DNA of 64,000 nucleotides from an uncultured Lachnospiraceae bacterium (GCA_910584725.1 CAJUBE010000021.1:16663-80662), one strand, 5' to 3'; counted from the stretch's first letter, positions 26,544 to 35,238 are shown. Program-made: numbers and translations. Notes: generated by a model from the letters alone, not told the origin.

Positions 26544-27450
26544 TTTTTGCACCTCCCACAAGACTGACATAGTAGCTTTCCAGACTTTCATCGCGCTCCT
26601 GCACAGCAGTCAGTTCACAGTTTTCTTTTGCCAATGCCACGGTCAGACGGGAGATATTGACCTTTGCATAGACATCGACAGTCTGGTCCGCCGTGATTTT
26701 ATAATCAATTCCCATGCCGTCAAGCACACGGGCAAGGGCTTTCGTATCGCTGACCTCCATGCGGACGCATTTCCTGCAGGCGGCTTCCAGTTCGTCCGCG
26801 CTGAGCTCTTTCACAAGGCACCCGTTATCTATAAATCCGTAGTGCGTTGCCAGCTTGGACAGTTCGTCCAAAATATGGCTGGAAATCAGGACGGTAATCT
26901 GCTGTTCCCGATTGAGTTTCAAGATCAGTTCCCGAATTTCAATGATTCCCTGCGGGTCAAGACCGTTTGCCGGCTCGTCCAAAACCAGAAAATCGGGGTC
27001 GCCTGCGAGAGCGATTGCAATCCCCAGCCGCTGCCGCATTCCCAGAGAAAAATTTTTCGCCTTCTTTTTTCCCGTGTTCTCAAGTCCCACCAACTGCAAA
27101 ATTCCGTGCAGCCCCTCAAAGGAAGGGAGCCCCAGAATACGGAACTGCTGTTTCAGGTTATCCTCCGCCGTCATGTCAAGATAGACAGAGGGCGTTTCCA
27201 CTACAGCGCCCATTCTTCTTCGGGACTCCACGATATCCTTGTCCGTATTCTTTCTTCCGTAAAGCGTATACTCCCCGGATGACGGCTCCTGCAGACCGCA
27301 GATCAGCCGGATCAGCGTCGTTTTACCCGCGCCGTTTTTCCCTACAAAGCCATAGATTGCTCCTTTGGGAACATGCATAGCTATTCCGTTTAACGCTTTA
27401 AAATTTTTATAGGTTTTACATAAAGCGTTTGTTTGAAGAACATAATCCAT
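26536..27450 (-). CDS. ABC transporter ATP-binding protein (BcrA-like)
   Basis: A 304-residue ATPase with Walker A GKNGAGKTT (37-45), signature LGMRQRL near residue 135 and Walker B FLVLDEPANGLDP near 155-167, then a C-terminal extension of about 85 residues. This architecture is typical of bacitracin and lantibiotic-immunity transporters. GGAGGG lies before the ATG. The four direct repeats at 27502-27541 lie just upstream, so the downstream response regulator product probably controls it. Confidence 0.92.
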   Translation of the reverse strand: MDYVLQTNALCKTYKNFKALNGIAMHVPKGAIYGFVGKNGAGKTTLIRLICGLQEPSSGEYTLYGRKNTDKDIVESRRRMGAVVETPSVYLDMTAEDNLKQQFRILGLPSFEGLHGILQLVGLENTGKKKAKNFSLGMRQRLGIAIALAGDPDFLVLDEPANGLDPQGIIEIRELILKLNREQQITVLISSHILDELSKLATHYGFIDNGCLVKELSADELEAACRKCVRMEVSDTKALARVLDGMGIDYKITADQTVDVYAKVNISRLTVALAKENCELTAVQERDESLESYYVSLVGGAKNA

Positions 27451-27501
27451 AAAATCTTACCCTCCTATCTGCTTCGTATACCGACATGATATATGCAAAT
27501 A

Positions 27502-27541
27502 GTAAAGGAAACGGTAAAGAGAGCAGTAAAGAAATCGTAAA
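27502..27541 (-). promoter_or_regulatory. Four direct repeats, predicted response-regulator operator
   Basis: Minus-strand TTTAC occurs four times at spacings of 11, 12 and 12 bases (plus-strand GTAAA at 27502, 27514, 27526, 27537), with a looser TTTC tail in each. Tandem direct repeats at one helical turn are typical of OmpR-family sites. They lie between the response-regulator stop and the transporter start. A similar TTTACGAT occurs upstream of the regulator near 28285. Confidence 0.65.
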
Positions 27542-27544
27542 GAT

Positions 27545-28249
27545 TTATTCCGCCCGCATTTTGAATCCAATCCCCCACACCGCTTCAATGTAGTCTTTGT
27601 CCGTTACCTCCCGCAGTTTTTTTCTCAAATTACTGATATGCATTTTCAGCGAGCTTTCCGTGCAGTCCGGCGTATCCGCGCTGATGCGCTCCAACAGCAG
27701 GGATTTCGTGACAACCTGCGTGGGATTTTGCATAAGCAGCTTCAAGATGGCATACTCCGTCCTTGTCAGCTTGATTTCCGTATCGCCCGCTTTTACCGTG
27801 CGCGTATCTATCGCAAGGACAATGTCCCCAAATGTCAATTCCGAAAAAGCCGTCATACGTTCCGCATTCTTGAGATGTACAAAAATCCTCGCCAGAAGTT
27901 CTCTCATGTGAAACGGCTTCGTCACATAATCGACCGCACCGCCAAGCAGCAGATCAACTTTGTTCTCAAGATCCGCTTTCGCGCTCACCACAATGACAGG
28001 TATTCCCTTTATTTGGGAAATGACCTCCTCTCCCTGCAGTCCCGGCAGCATTAAATCCAGCAGAACAAGGTCCGGCTTTGCCCCGGCTAAAACCAATAAC
28101 GCCTCTGTTCCGGAATAGGCGCGCAGAACTTCATACCCTTCTTTGGAAAGGGCTTCTTCAAGCATATTTCCGATATGGATATCGTCGTCGATAATTAAAA
28201 TTCTCTTCGCGATCTTATCGGATTTACACACATGTTCCATGGTAATCAT
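27545..28249 (-). CDS. OmpR-family response regulator
   Basis: A 234-residue regulator. The receiver domain (about 15-130) has DDD at 21-23, phospho-acceptor Asp65 in LLDLMLPG, and Lys111 in the VTKPF motif. A C-terminal winged-helix DNA-binding domain (about 140-233) follows. GGAGG lies 8 bases before the ATG. It heads the module with the ABC transporter and the histidine kinase, all on one strand, so it probably activates the transporter in response to an envelope-active compound. Confidence 0.94.
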   Translation of the reverse strand: MITMEHVCKSDKIAKRILIIDDDIHIGNMLEEALSKEGYEVLRAYSGTEALLVLAGAKPDLVLLDLMLPGLQGEEVISQIKGIPVIVVSAKADLENKVDLLLGGAVDYVTKPFHMRELLARIFVHLKNAERMTAFSELTFGDIVLAIDTRTVKAGDTEIKLTRTEYAILKLLMQNPTQVVTKSLLLERISADTPDCTESSLKMHISNLRKKLREVTDKDYIEAVWGIGFKMRAE

Positions 28250-28285
28250 TAACTTTTCCTCCGAACACCCATATTACCACATCGT

Positions 28286-28319
28286 AAAAATCCCGACAAG
28301 AAAATACTCCTGCCGGGAT
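28286..28319 (-). terminator. Terminator of the CPBP protease gene
   Basis: Minus-strand ATCCCGGCAGGA / TCTTGTCGGGAT, a 12-pair stem with G-T wobbles, followed by TTTTT. It separates the CPBP gene from the response regulator by only about 36 bases. Confidence 0.75.
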
Positions 28320-28333
28320 GATCCACTCAAAAA

Positions 28334-29026
28334 CTATTTCAACAGATAAACAAAAACCGGCAGCCCCACCGACGTCAGCGCATCGTAGAAGCCGTGAGCG
28401 ATTATAAGCGGCACAATCGTCCTCTCCTTTTTGCGGAAAAGATAGATACATAAAATCACCGTATTCGTCGCCAAATTGTAAAATTCCCCGAAAGTATGCT
28501 GCATGGTAAACCAGTGGATCAGATAGAAAAGCAAAATATTGAGTCCCACGCAAACCCATTTCTGCGGAAAAATGTCCAGCGACTTTTTCAGCAGAAACCC
28601 GCGGAATATCAGTTCCTCCGCAAATCCGACACAGAAAAAGCAGTAAAACAGCATAACAGCTATATATACCACATCCGGCGCCATGGCATATGCGGAATAA
28701 TCCATTTTCATAAGCAGAAGCGGAATCTGCTGTACGATGAACATGCCAATACCAAGACCAAGTCCCTCCAAGACATGCTTTGTACGAATCGATTTTAGCC
28801 CAACCGAGGAAAGCGGTTGTTTTTCTACCTTCAGGACGTAAAAAAGCAGCGCCGCACAGGGAATCCAGTAAGCCGCCACACCCGCTAAGAGTCCTGCATC
28901 TGCGCCGAATACAGCCATCAGGACAGTGAGAACCGCCATACCCAAAATGCACACGATCATCTCTATCCCGCTTCTCTTTTTATTGCCGCTTTCCAAATTG
29001 TCATTCATTTCTTTCCTCTTTTCCAT
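28334..29026 (-). CDS. CPBP-family intramembrane metalloprotease
   Basis: About 230 residues with seven or so membrane segments and the CPBP motif EELIFRGFLL (near residue 150), followed by downstream His-containing helices. Members include prenyl-protein proteases (CAAX type) and bacteriocin-immunity proteins. Its position beside a peptide-antibiotic-type ABC module makes an immunity role reasonable, though unproven. Start choices are the GTG at 29032, ATG at 29026 and ATG at 29008; the middle one has GAGG at good spacing. Confidence 0.85.
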   Translation of the reverse strand: MEKRKEMNDNLESGNKKRSGIEMIVCILGMAVLTVLMAVFGADAGLLAGVAAYWIPCAALLFYVLKVEKQPLSSVGLKSIRTKHVLEGLGLGIGMFIVQQIPLLLMKMDYSAYAMAPDVVYIAVMLFYCFFCVGFAEELIFRGFLLKKSLDIFPQKWVCVGLNILLFYLIHWFTMQHTFGEFYNLATNTVILCIYLFRKKERTIVPLIIAHGFYDALTSVGLPVFVYLLK

Positions 29027-29161
29027 TGCCACACCTCTGCCCCTTCCTCAAACATGATACGAACATTGTACAAGGACAGTTTGTGTGTTCCCTTAACACC
29101 CCCTTAACGTTTCCTTAAAATTCCGGCGCAAAAATATTTTTGATTAAATTTCAAAATCTAT

Positions 29162-29190
29162 TTGACAATCTGTCACAAAAGTATTATTGT
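29162..29190 (+). promoter_or_regulatory. Promoter of the T-box/trp transporter operon
   Basis: TTGACA (29162-29167), 17-base spacer, TATTGT (29185-29190), directly upstream of the T-box leader. Confidence 0.65.
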
Positions 29191-29223
29191 GTAATAAATT
29201 AATTGCAGAAACACATATCACAA

Positions 29224-29515
29224 ACCTTCGAGAAAGAGTAGTAAGTATGGGTTACCCATTACAGAGAGCCGTCGGCTGGTGAAAGACGGCATGGCACTTA
29301 TACCGAATGGACTTTCGAGGCCGGGTCGAAATGTCAGTATCCATACCGACAGAGTAGCCTCTGGCGGGAACCGCACCCGTTACCAAGGCGGCATATATGA
29401 TTGTATATGGAAAAAGCGGATCGGGACTATACTCCCGCATCAATTTGAGTGGCACCGCGATAATAACTCATGTTTATTACCGTCTCAGACAATTTATGTT
29501 TGGGATGGTTTTTTT
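29224..29515 (+). ncRNA. T-box leader, tryptophan specifier
   Basis: Stem I carries the AGTA (5') and GAA (3') loop-E halves, the AG-rich bulge AGAGAG and the distal GGTGAAAG loop. The GAA is followed by TGG (29308-29310), the expected specifier for tRNA-Trp. A GA/GA mismatch near the stem base fits the kink-turn of T-boxes. The T-box sequence GAGTGGCACCGCG starts at 29447, and the intrinsic terminator follows (29480-29515: 12-pair stem plus seven T). Uncharged tRNA-Trp should permit read-through into the transporter genes. Confidence 0.9.
29480..29515 (+). terminator. T-box regulated terminator
   Basis: CCGTCTCAGACA pairs with TGTTTGGGATGG (three G-T pairs) and is followed by TTTTTTT. It competes with the antiterminator formed by the T-box sequence. 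Confidence 0.8.
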
Positions 29516-29539
29516 GTTGCAAAAAAGGAGGAAAACATT

Positions 29540-30655
29540 ATGAAAAAGAAATCTATCACACTGTTACTTGCAGGCGCGGTTCTCACCGCCGCTCTCACGG
29601 GATGCGGCGCATCCGGCAAAAACACCACTGGCGCGGGTACTTCTGAAAGCGCGCCCACAGACACTTCCGCTGATGACACAGGCGCATCCGCGGGCAGGAC
29701 CAGCAAGGCTTACAAGGTCGGCATCGTGCAGTACGTGGACGACGCGTCCTTAAATCAGATCGTCGCCGCCATTCAGGCGGAGCTTGACGAAAAGAGCGAG
29801 GAACTTGATATTCTCTTTGATTACAAGGATTACACCTACAACGGGCAGGCGGACGCCACCACCATGAACCAGATCGCCACAGACCTGATCGCCTCCGATG
29901 TAGACCTCATCATCCCGGTTGCCACGCCGGTCGCCATGGTCATGCAGAATGCCACGGCGGAAAATCCGCGGGACGACGGCAGTCTGATTCCCGTGGTGTT
30001 CTCCGCAGTCTCCGATCCTGTGGGCGCAGGGCTTGTGGCAGCCATGGATGCGCCGGGTTCCAACATTACCGGCACTTCGGACGCTTTGAATACGGATGCG
30101 GTCTTTGATCTGATGCTTGCCGCAGACCCCGATATCCAGACGGTGGGCCTGCTCTATGACAAGAGTCAGGACTCCTCCACAGCCGCCATCGCCGCGGCAA
30201 AAGCCTACTGTGAAGGAAAGGGCATCACCGTGGTAGAAAAGACGGGCACCAACAACGGGGAAATCTCCCTTGCCGCAGACGCCCTGCTCGCCTCCGGCGC
30301 GGAGGCGGTATTTACGCCCACCGACAACAACGTGATGACGGCGGAACTCGCCATCTATGAGAAATTTATCGACGCGAAAGTGCCCCACTACGGCGGCGCG
30401 GACTCCTTCGCCTTAAACGGCGCGTTTATGGGCTACGGCGTGAACTATGTGGAACTAGGCACCGCTACCGCGGACATGGCGGTGGAAATTCTGTCAGAAG
30501 GCAAAGATCCTTCCTCCCTTGCCGTACAGACCATGGATAACGGCATCGCCACGGTGAATACCGAGACCGCGGAGGCGATCGGGCTTGACTACAGCACGTT
30601 CGCGGACAAATGCTCCAGTCTGGTGGAAATCCAGACGGCGGAAGAATTTAACTGA
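29540..30655 (+). CDS. trpX: Tryptophan-type ABC transporter substrate-binding lipoprotein
   Basis: A 371-residue exported lipoprotein of the ABC_sub_bind family: signal peptide MKKKSITLLLAGAVLTAALTGC with lipobox LTGC, a Ser/Thr-rich linker, then a two-lobed binding domain starting at YKVGIVQYVDDASLNQI. The ATG at 29540 has AGGAGG 9 bases upstream; the longer upstream ORF runs through the T-box and is not real. The Trp-specific T-box and the permease/ATPase neighbours point to tryptophan or a precursor as ligand; the ligand is inferred from regulation, not from the protein. Confidence 0.88.
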   Translation: MKKKSITLLLAGAVLTAALTGCGASGKNTTGAGTSESAPTDTSADDTGASAGRTSKAYKVGIVQYVDDASLNQIVAAIQAELDEKSEELDILFDYKDYTYNGQADATTMNQIATDLIASDVDLIIPVATPVAMVMQNATAENPRDDGSLIPVVFSAVSDPVGAGLVAAMDAPGSNITGTSDALNTDAVFDLMLAADPDIQTVGLLYDKSQDSSTAAIAAAKAYCEGKGITVVEKTGTNNGEISLAADALLASGAEAVFTPTDNNVMTAELAIYEKFIDAKVPHYGGADSFALNGAFMGYGVNYVELGTATADMAVEILSEGKDPSSLAVQTMDNGIATVNTETAEAIGLDYSTFADKCSSLVEIQTAEEFN

Positions 30656-30721
30656 ACGCCCTCTCTGACAGGTGTAAATTTGGTAACGCATGTAATTTAT
30701 TTTGAATAAAAGAGGTATCCC

Positions 30722-31675
30722 ATGAGTACAATATTTTCACTTTCCATTTTACAGAGCGCCTTGGAACTGGGCTGCATCTACGCTCTGGTGGCACTGGCGC
30801 TGTTTCTCTCATTCAGCATTCTGAATATCGCGGATCTGTCCACCGACGGCTGTTTTACCTTAGGCTGCGCGGTGGGCGCCATGGTGACACTTGCAGGGCA
30901 CCCCGTGCTGGCGCTCTTCGCCGCCATGGGTGCGGGCGTCTGCTCCGGCTTTGTCACCGCCTTTTTGCAGACCAGAATGGGGGTTCCCTCCATTCTGGCA
31001 GGCATTATCGTCAACACAGGGCTTTACACGGTCAATATCGCCGTGATGGGCTTTTCCTCCAACGTAAATCTGTTCGCCTGCGACACCGTTTTCAGTCTGG
31101 CGAAAGAAAAGCTCTCCTACGGCTGGTACGCGGACTGGTATAAGCTGCTGATCGTCCTTGTGATCGTAATAATAATTGGTGTTATTTTATCTCTGTTTCT
31201 GGACACAAGACTGGGACTCTCCATCCGCGCCACGGGCGACAACGAACATATGGTGCGGGCGTCCAGCATCAATCCCCTGTTTATGATCACCGTGGGCCTT
31301 TGCGTCGCAAATGCGCTTACCGCACTCTCCGGTGCGATTCTCGGCCAATACCAGAAATCCTGCGACATCAACCTGGGCACCGGCATGGTCACCATCGCCC
31401 TGGCAAGTCTGATTATCGGAGAAACGCTAGTCGGAAAAGGCAGGATGTTCAAGAAAATTGCAGGCGTCATTCTAGGGAGCTGTCTCTACCGCTTCATCGT
31501 GGCGCTGGCGCTGCGCATGAATGTTCCCGCAGAAGCCCTCAAGCTCGTCTCCGCCATGATTGTCGCCATTGCTATCTCCTTCCCATACCTGAAGGAAAAC
31601 TATGCTTTTTACCGGGTGCGCAAAAACAATGTGAACCGGTTCAGAAAGGAGGAAGGCGCGGATGTTAGTCATTGA
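30722..31675 (+). CDS. ABC transporter permease, tryptophan-type system
   Basis: A 317-residue membrane protein of the branched-chain-amino-acid/ribose permease class, with eight or more hydrophobic segments and the motif TDGCFTLG near residue 41, common in permeases paired with ABC_sub_bind proteins. The coupling loop region lies near RLGLSIRATGDN (about 160). GAGGT lies 7 bases before the ATG. Its last 14 bases overlap the ATPase gene. In other Firmicutes this position is called trpY. Confidence 0.88.
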   Translation: MSTIFSLSILQSALELGCIYALVALALFLSFSILNIADLSTDGCFTLGCAVGAMVTLAGHPVLALFAAMGAGVCSGFVTAFLQTRMGVPSILAGIIVNTGLYTVNIAVMGFSSNVNLFACDTVFSLAKEKLSYGWYADWYKLLIVLVIVIIIGVILSLFLDTRLGLSIRATGDNEHMVRASSINPLFMITVGLCVANALTALSGAILGQYQKSCDINLGTGMVTIALASLIIGETLVGKGRMFKKIAGVILGSCLYRFIVALALRMNVPAEALKLVSAMIVAIAISFPYLKENYAFYRVRKNNVNRFRKEEGADVSH

Positions 31676-32465
31676 CTCTGTCTCAAAAACCTTTTACCCC
31701 GGAACCGTCAACGAGAAAAAGGCCCTCGATAACGTAAGCCTTACGCTTGCGGAAGGCGACTTCGCCACCATCGTTGGCAGCAACGGCGCAGGAAAATCTA
31801 CACTCTTCAACGCCATTACGGGAAACTTTTATGTAGATGAAGGGCGGATTATTCTGGGCGGTGAAGATATCACTTACTGTAAAGAACATGTGCGTAGTAA
31901 GGTGATCGGCCATCTCTTTCAGGATCCCCTAAAAGGAACCGCTCCCCATATGACCATTGAGGAAAATATGGCGCTTGCTTATCTGCGGGCTTCCACCAAA
32001 AGACACGCCTATTTCAGCCGGGTCAGCGCGAAAGAGAAAACAAAGTTCAAAGAGATGCTCTCCCTTCTCGATATGGGGCTGGAAGACCGGATGAAACAGC
32101 CCGTAGGCCTGTTATCCGGCGGTCAAAGACAAGCCCTCACATTGCTGATGGCAACTATGGTGACCCCCCGTATCCTTCTGCTCGACGAGCACACAGCGGC
32201 CCTTGACCCCGCCACAGCGGACAAAGTGCTGATCCTCACAGAAAAAATCATCTCTGACCGGCATATCACCTGTCTGATGGTCACACACAATATGCATCAG
32301 GCGCTTTCTCTCGGAAACCGCACGCTTATGATGGATGGCGGACGTATTGTTTTTGACGTATCGGGAAAAGCACGGGAAGAACTCACCGTAGACGACCTGC
32401 TGGAGCAGTTTAAGGTGCGCGCGGGAAAGCAGTTGGATAATGACCGGATACTGTTGTCGCAGTGA
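31662..32465 (+). CDS. ABC transporter ATPase, tryptophan-type system
   Basis: A 267-residue ATPase with Walker A GSNGAGKST (39-47), signature LLSGGQRQAL (about 147) and Walker B ILLLDEHTAALDP. AGGAGG precedes the ATG, inside the end of the permease gene. It completes the import complex with the lipoprotein and permease and is controlled by the same T-box. The equivalent gene is called trpZ in some genomes. Confidence 0.9.
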   Translation: MLVIDSVSKTFYPGTVNEKKALDNVSLTLAEGDFATIVGSNGAGKSTLFNAITGNFYVDEGRIILGGEDITYCKEHVRSKVIGHLFQDPLKGTAPHMTIEENMALAYLRASTKRHAYFSRVSAKEKTKFKEMLSLLDMGLEDRMKQPVGLLSGGQRQALTLLMATMVTPRILLLDEHTAALDPATADKVLILTEKIISDRHITCLMVTHNMHQALSLGNRTLMMDGGRIVFDVSGKAREELTVDDLLEQFKVRAGKQLDNDRILLSQ

Positions 32466-32826
32466 TCACCGCGCATAAGCAGAGACTCGAAATACTGCGC
32501 ATTTCTCGTTCGCGGTCTCCGTTCCACTCCGATCCGCGCAGGACAGACGTCCCCCGGACGTCTTGCGCCTCGCCGTAAGTCTATCGAAGCATCCATTCAT
32601 GCAAGCATGATGTCTGCTTTGCCAGCCTTCCGACTCTGCTAATTCGCGAAAATAAAAGAACAGGTGAAGCCCTAAAGCCGATCACCTGTCCAGTGTAAAA
32701 GGGGAATTTTACAAAAAGAATTGTATCAAAAAATTTTGTCTAAATCAAGCCCTTTTTAAAAATTTTTGCGAAATTTTTTTGAGTAAGTTATCGCGCAGCG
32801 TAACTTACGGCTATCGCGCCGTGCAC
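32466..32826. other. 361-base spacer with several inverted repeats
   Basis: No gene is seen. It contains AGACGTCC / GGACGTCT (near 32549), ACAGGTGA (32660) / TCACCTGT (32682), which on the minus strand is followed by a T-rich stretch and may terminate the gene at 32827, and GTAAGTTA (32783) / TAACTTAC (32801). Around 32518-32538 a stretch CCGTTCCACTCCGATCCGC resembles the R3 element. Confidence 0.5.
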
Positions 32827-33288
32827 TTAAACGCTAAAAGCCATCAGTGCCAGCTTTGACAGCGCCAGCTCCTGCACCACTACACCGCCGGCCTTTTTCC
32901 GCGCAAGGTTCATGTCCGCAAACTCCGAAAGCGGCATTACCTTTGTAACATAGCCCTTCTTTTTCTTTCCGAACAGAGATTTCCGCTCCTCCAGAATACT
33001 GATTTTCACCTTTGCCTTTAATTGCAGATAGGTTCGATAGGAGAACTCCTCCCCCGTCATGTAATAGAGCTGGCTCTCCAACGTAGTTTCCGGATCCGTA
33101 TCCTTCAGGATATAATGCTCCACGATACTCTTGTATTTAAAATTCACCATTTCGTCCTGCAGAATCTCCGCATAACTGAGCTTCGCCCCCAGATAAATGG
33201 AGCCTGTATCCTGCATAAAGTATTTATAATCCCTGTTTTCTGTCTCCATCGTTTCCCTTCCGCCACCGAAAGCCGGATCATCATTCAT
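32827..33288 (-). CDS. Hypothetical protein, 153 residues
   Basis: Not recognised. A mixed-charge soluble protein without signal or membrane segments, with a Lys-rich stretch (SLFGKKKKGY) near residue 107. Two starts are plausible: the ATG at 33288 (GAAGGG upstream) and the ATG at 33249 (AAGGG upstream). It follows the sigma-like gene on the same strand with a 39-base gap, so they may be an operon. Confidence 0.65.
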   Translation of the reverse strand: MNDDPAFGGGRETMETENRDYKYFMQDTGSIYLGAKLSYAEILQDEMVNFKYKSIVEHYILKDTDPETTLESQLYYMTGEEFSYRTYLQLKAKVKISILEERKSLFGKKKKGYVTKVMPLSEFADMNLARKKAGGVVVQELALSKLALMAFSV

Positions 33289-33327
33289 ATTCCCTTCGGC
33301 ATATGAATCCCATCCTACAAAAGAACT

Positions 33328-34065
33328 CTACTCTGCCGTGATTGACTCAATCTTGCCACCGCTTATGCGAACGGCGTCTTCAATGGCCTTTCTTGACAGT
33401 CCGGACTCTTCCATCAGTTCCTCCACCGTCACCGCCCTGCGCAGCTCTTCCTTAAGGGCGTTTGCCGCATCCGCCACCCTATTTACCTTATCGGCAATCT
33501 TCCGGTCGCTCTTCTCCTCCGCCGCACTTGCCGCGATGCAGTCCTCCATAGCGTCCATCATCATTTTAGCGAGCATTCCCTGCACCTCATCCGCGTGTTC
33601 CAATGCCCCCAGCATAGTGACCCCGAGGGAAAGCGCCACATTGCCCTCACCGATCAGATCCTCCAAACTGACACCCTGCCCGGTATAAAGCTTAGCAATC
33701 TGCGGCACCTCGGGAAGCATAATCTCCGTCAGCCGCTTGACTGCATCCGTATCCCCCGCCATGGCGGAAAGAGTAATCGCCTCTCTCTCCCCGTTCGTCG
33801 CCTTCGGAATCGCCTGCAGCGCCTCCAGATAGTCATCCAGATAATTTTTCTCTTCCTCTCCCAGATAGTCGTCCGCGTCTGCGGGCTCATCCACGCCTAT
33901 TTTGTTCTGCCGTAGATAGTCATAGATCATCTCCAACTGCCCGGCAGAAAGAGAAAGCGCCGAGAACGCTTCCTCCACCTCCGACTTCGTTATAAAATTC
34001 TGCTGTGCCCTTGCCTTTTTTTTGACTTCCTCCAATGTTTTGGCAAACCCAATTTCCTGCTTCAT
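33328..34065 (-). CDS. Truncated sigma-70-like protein
   Basis: A 245-residue protein whose N-terminus (about 20-56, ITKSEVEEAFSALSLS..IYDYLRQNKIGV) resembles sigma-70 region 1.1, a middle segment (about 125-160, QIAKLYTGQGVSLEDLIGEGNVAL) resembles regions 2.1-2.2, and the C-terminus (about 195-235) resembles region 3. The aromatic DNA-melting regions 2.3-2.4 and all of region 4 are missing, so it cannot recognise promoters in the ordinary way. GGAGG precedes the ATG. It may bind core RNA polymerase or act as a decoy; this is inference. Confidence 0.72.
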   Translation of the reverse strand: MKQEIGFAKTLEEVKKKARAQQNFITKSEVEEAFSALSLSAGQLEMIYDYLRQNKIGVDEPADADDYLGEEEKNYLDDYLEALQAIPKATNGEREAITLSAMAGDTDAVKRLTEIMLPEVPQIAKLYTGQGVSLEDLIGEGNVALSLGVTMLGALEHADEVQGMLAKMMMDAMEDCIAASAAEEKSDRKIADKVNRVADAANALKEELRRAVTVEELMEESGLSRKAIEDAVRISGGKIESITAE

Positions 34066-34182
34066 TGCGCCTCCACTTTTCGCCTTGTTGATAACAGTCG
34101 TTATGTTCCATCACATCCGTCCGTCTGCTCCGGCGCGGAAACAATCTCCCTCAAAGCCTCGTCCATCCCGCAAACCGCAAAA

Positions 34183-35067
34183 TTACTGCCGCTTGATATG
34201 CGTATGCGTATACAGATGTTCCTCACAATATTCATAGTTACCGTCGCACTTGGAGCAGAAACGAAACTGCATCTGCGGGCTGTCCACCTCTGTCCTGCCG
34301 CAGATTGCGCACTTGTGCTTGGTAATCCCCGTGTTCCTTCTCACGTCCCGCTTAAACTCCTGCCGCCTGTGAATCTGCTTCGGGTTCAGGTGCATCATAT
34401 TGCGCGATGTCAGGAAGAACACGACAAAGTTGAGCAGGGACGCGCCGATGGCAAACTTCCCGTACACGTTCGTGCCGAGAAACTGGAACAGCAGCATCAC
34501 CGCATAGATCACGCCCAGCCATTTCACCCGAATCGGAATGATGAACATTAAAAGCACCTGCGCATCCGGGAAGGTCGCCGCATACGCGAGAAAAATAGAC
34601 ATATTGATGTAGTAAGTGCTGAACATCATCGCGATAATCGTGAAATACTCAGCCGGTGAGTCAATGGTCAGCACCGCGCCCAGCAGAGGAATCTCCGGCT
34701 TAAAGAGATAACAGTACCCCATCAGCAAAAAGCTCCCCGCAATGGTAAACAGCATCCCCTGAAACAGATAGACATTGTAGCGGTAAGTGCCCCATGTCCG
34801 CTCCAGCGATGTGCCGATGGAACAGTAAAAATATAACATGAGTAATGTAAAGAAAAGCCCGCCGCTGCTGGGCGGAATCAATACCCATGTCACAAGCCGC
34901 CAAATCTGTCCGTGCAGAATTGCGTAAGGATTTAAGGTCAGATAGGTGATCAGCAGACCGCTTCTGTCAAACAGTTCCAGCAGATAACCGACCGCATAAC
35001 ACATGACCAGCACAAAAGAAAGATTTCGTATCGCGTATTTCCCAAATTTTCGTTCAAAAGGACTCAT
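34183..35067 (-). CDS. Rhomboid-like membrane protein with C-terminal zinc ribbon, probably inactive
   Basis: A 294-residue protein with about six membrane segments (residues 10-225) in a rhomboid/Derlin-like pattern (NPYAILHGQIWRLVTWVLIP). No GxSG serine or matching catalytic histidine is seen, so it is a pseudo-enzyme candidate. The C-terminal soluble part has CAIC near 258 and CSKC near 277, then a His/Cys-rich tail, a likely zinc site. GGGAG precedes the ATG. Two small genes follow on the same strand. Confidence 0.72.
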   Translation of the reverse strand: MSPFERKFGKYAIRNLSFVLVMCYAVGYLLELFDRSGLLITYLTLNPYAILHGQIWRLVTWVLIPPSSGGLFFTLLMLYFYCSIGTSLERTWGTYRYNVYLFQGMLFTIAGSFLLMGYCYLFKPEIPLLGAVLTIDSPAEYFTIIAMMFSTYYINMSIFLAYAATFPDAQVLLMFIIPIRVKWLGVIYAVMLLFQFLGTNVYGKFAIGASLLNFVVFFLTSRNMMHLNPKQIHRRQEFKRDVRRNTGITKHKCAICGRTEVDSPQMQFRFCSKCDGNYEYCEEHLYTHTHIKRQ

Positions 35068-35209
35068 GATTCACTCTCCCTCAAAAATATATTAATAATA
35101 TAGCATTCCTCTTTTTAAAAGTAAATGTCGCAGCCCCCAAAAATCGCCCTCTCATAAAAATTTAATAAATGTCTGCCGAAAACTTCATTCTTTTCTAAGA
35201 ATTGGACAA

Positions 35210-35238
35210 TTGCATTTTAGAAAACTGTGTCGTATAAT
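35210..35238 (+). promoter_or_regulatory. Promoter of the activase-like giant gene
   Basis: TTGCAT (35210-35215), 17-base spacer, TATAAT (35233-35238). The leader after it holds a direct repeat, TTTTAATAGGTAAAAAGG (35263) and TTTTTAATAGGATAAAGG (35299). Confidence 0.65.

Noticed and set aside
28224..28952. 242-residue minus-strand ORF spanning the CPBP gene and its terminator
   Set aside because: It is another frame of the CPBP gene, which has the EELIFRG motif, and reads through a terminator.
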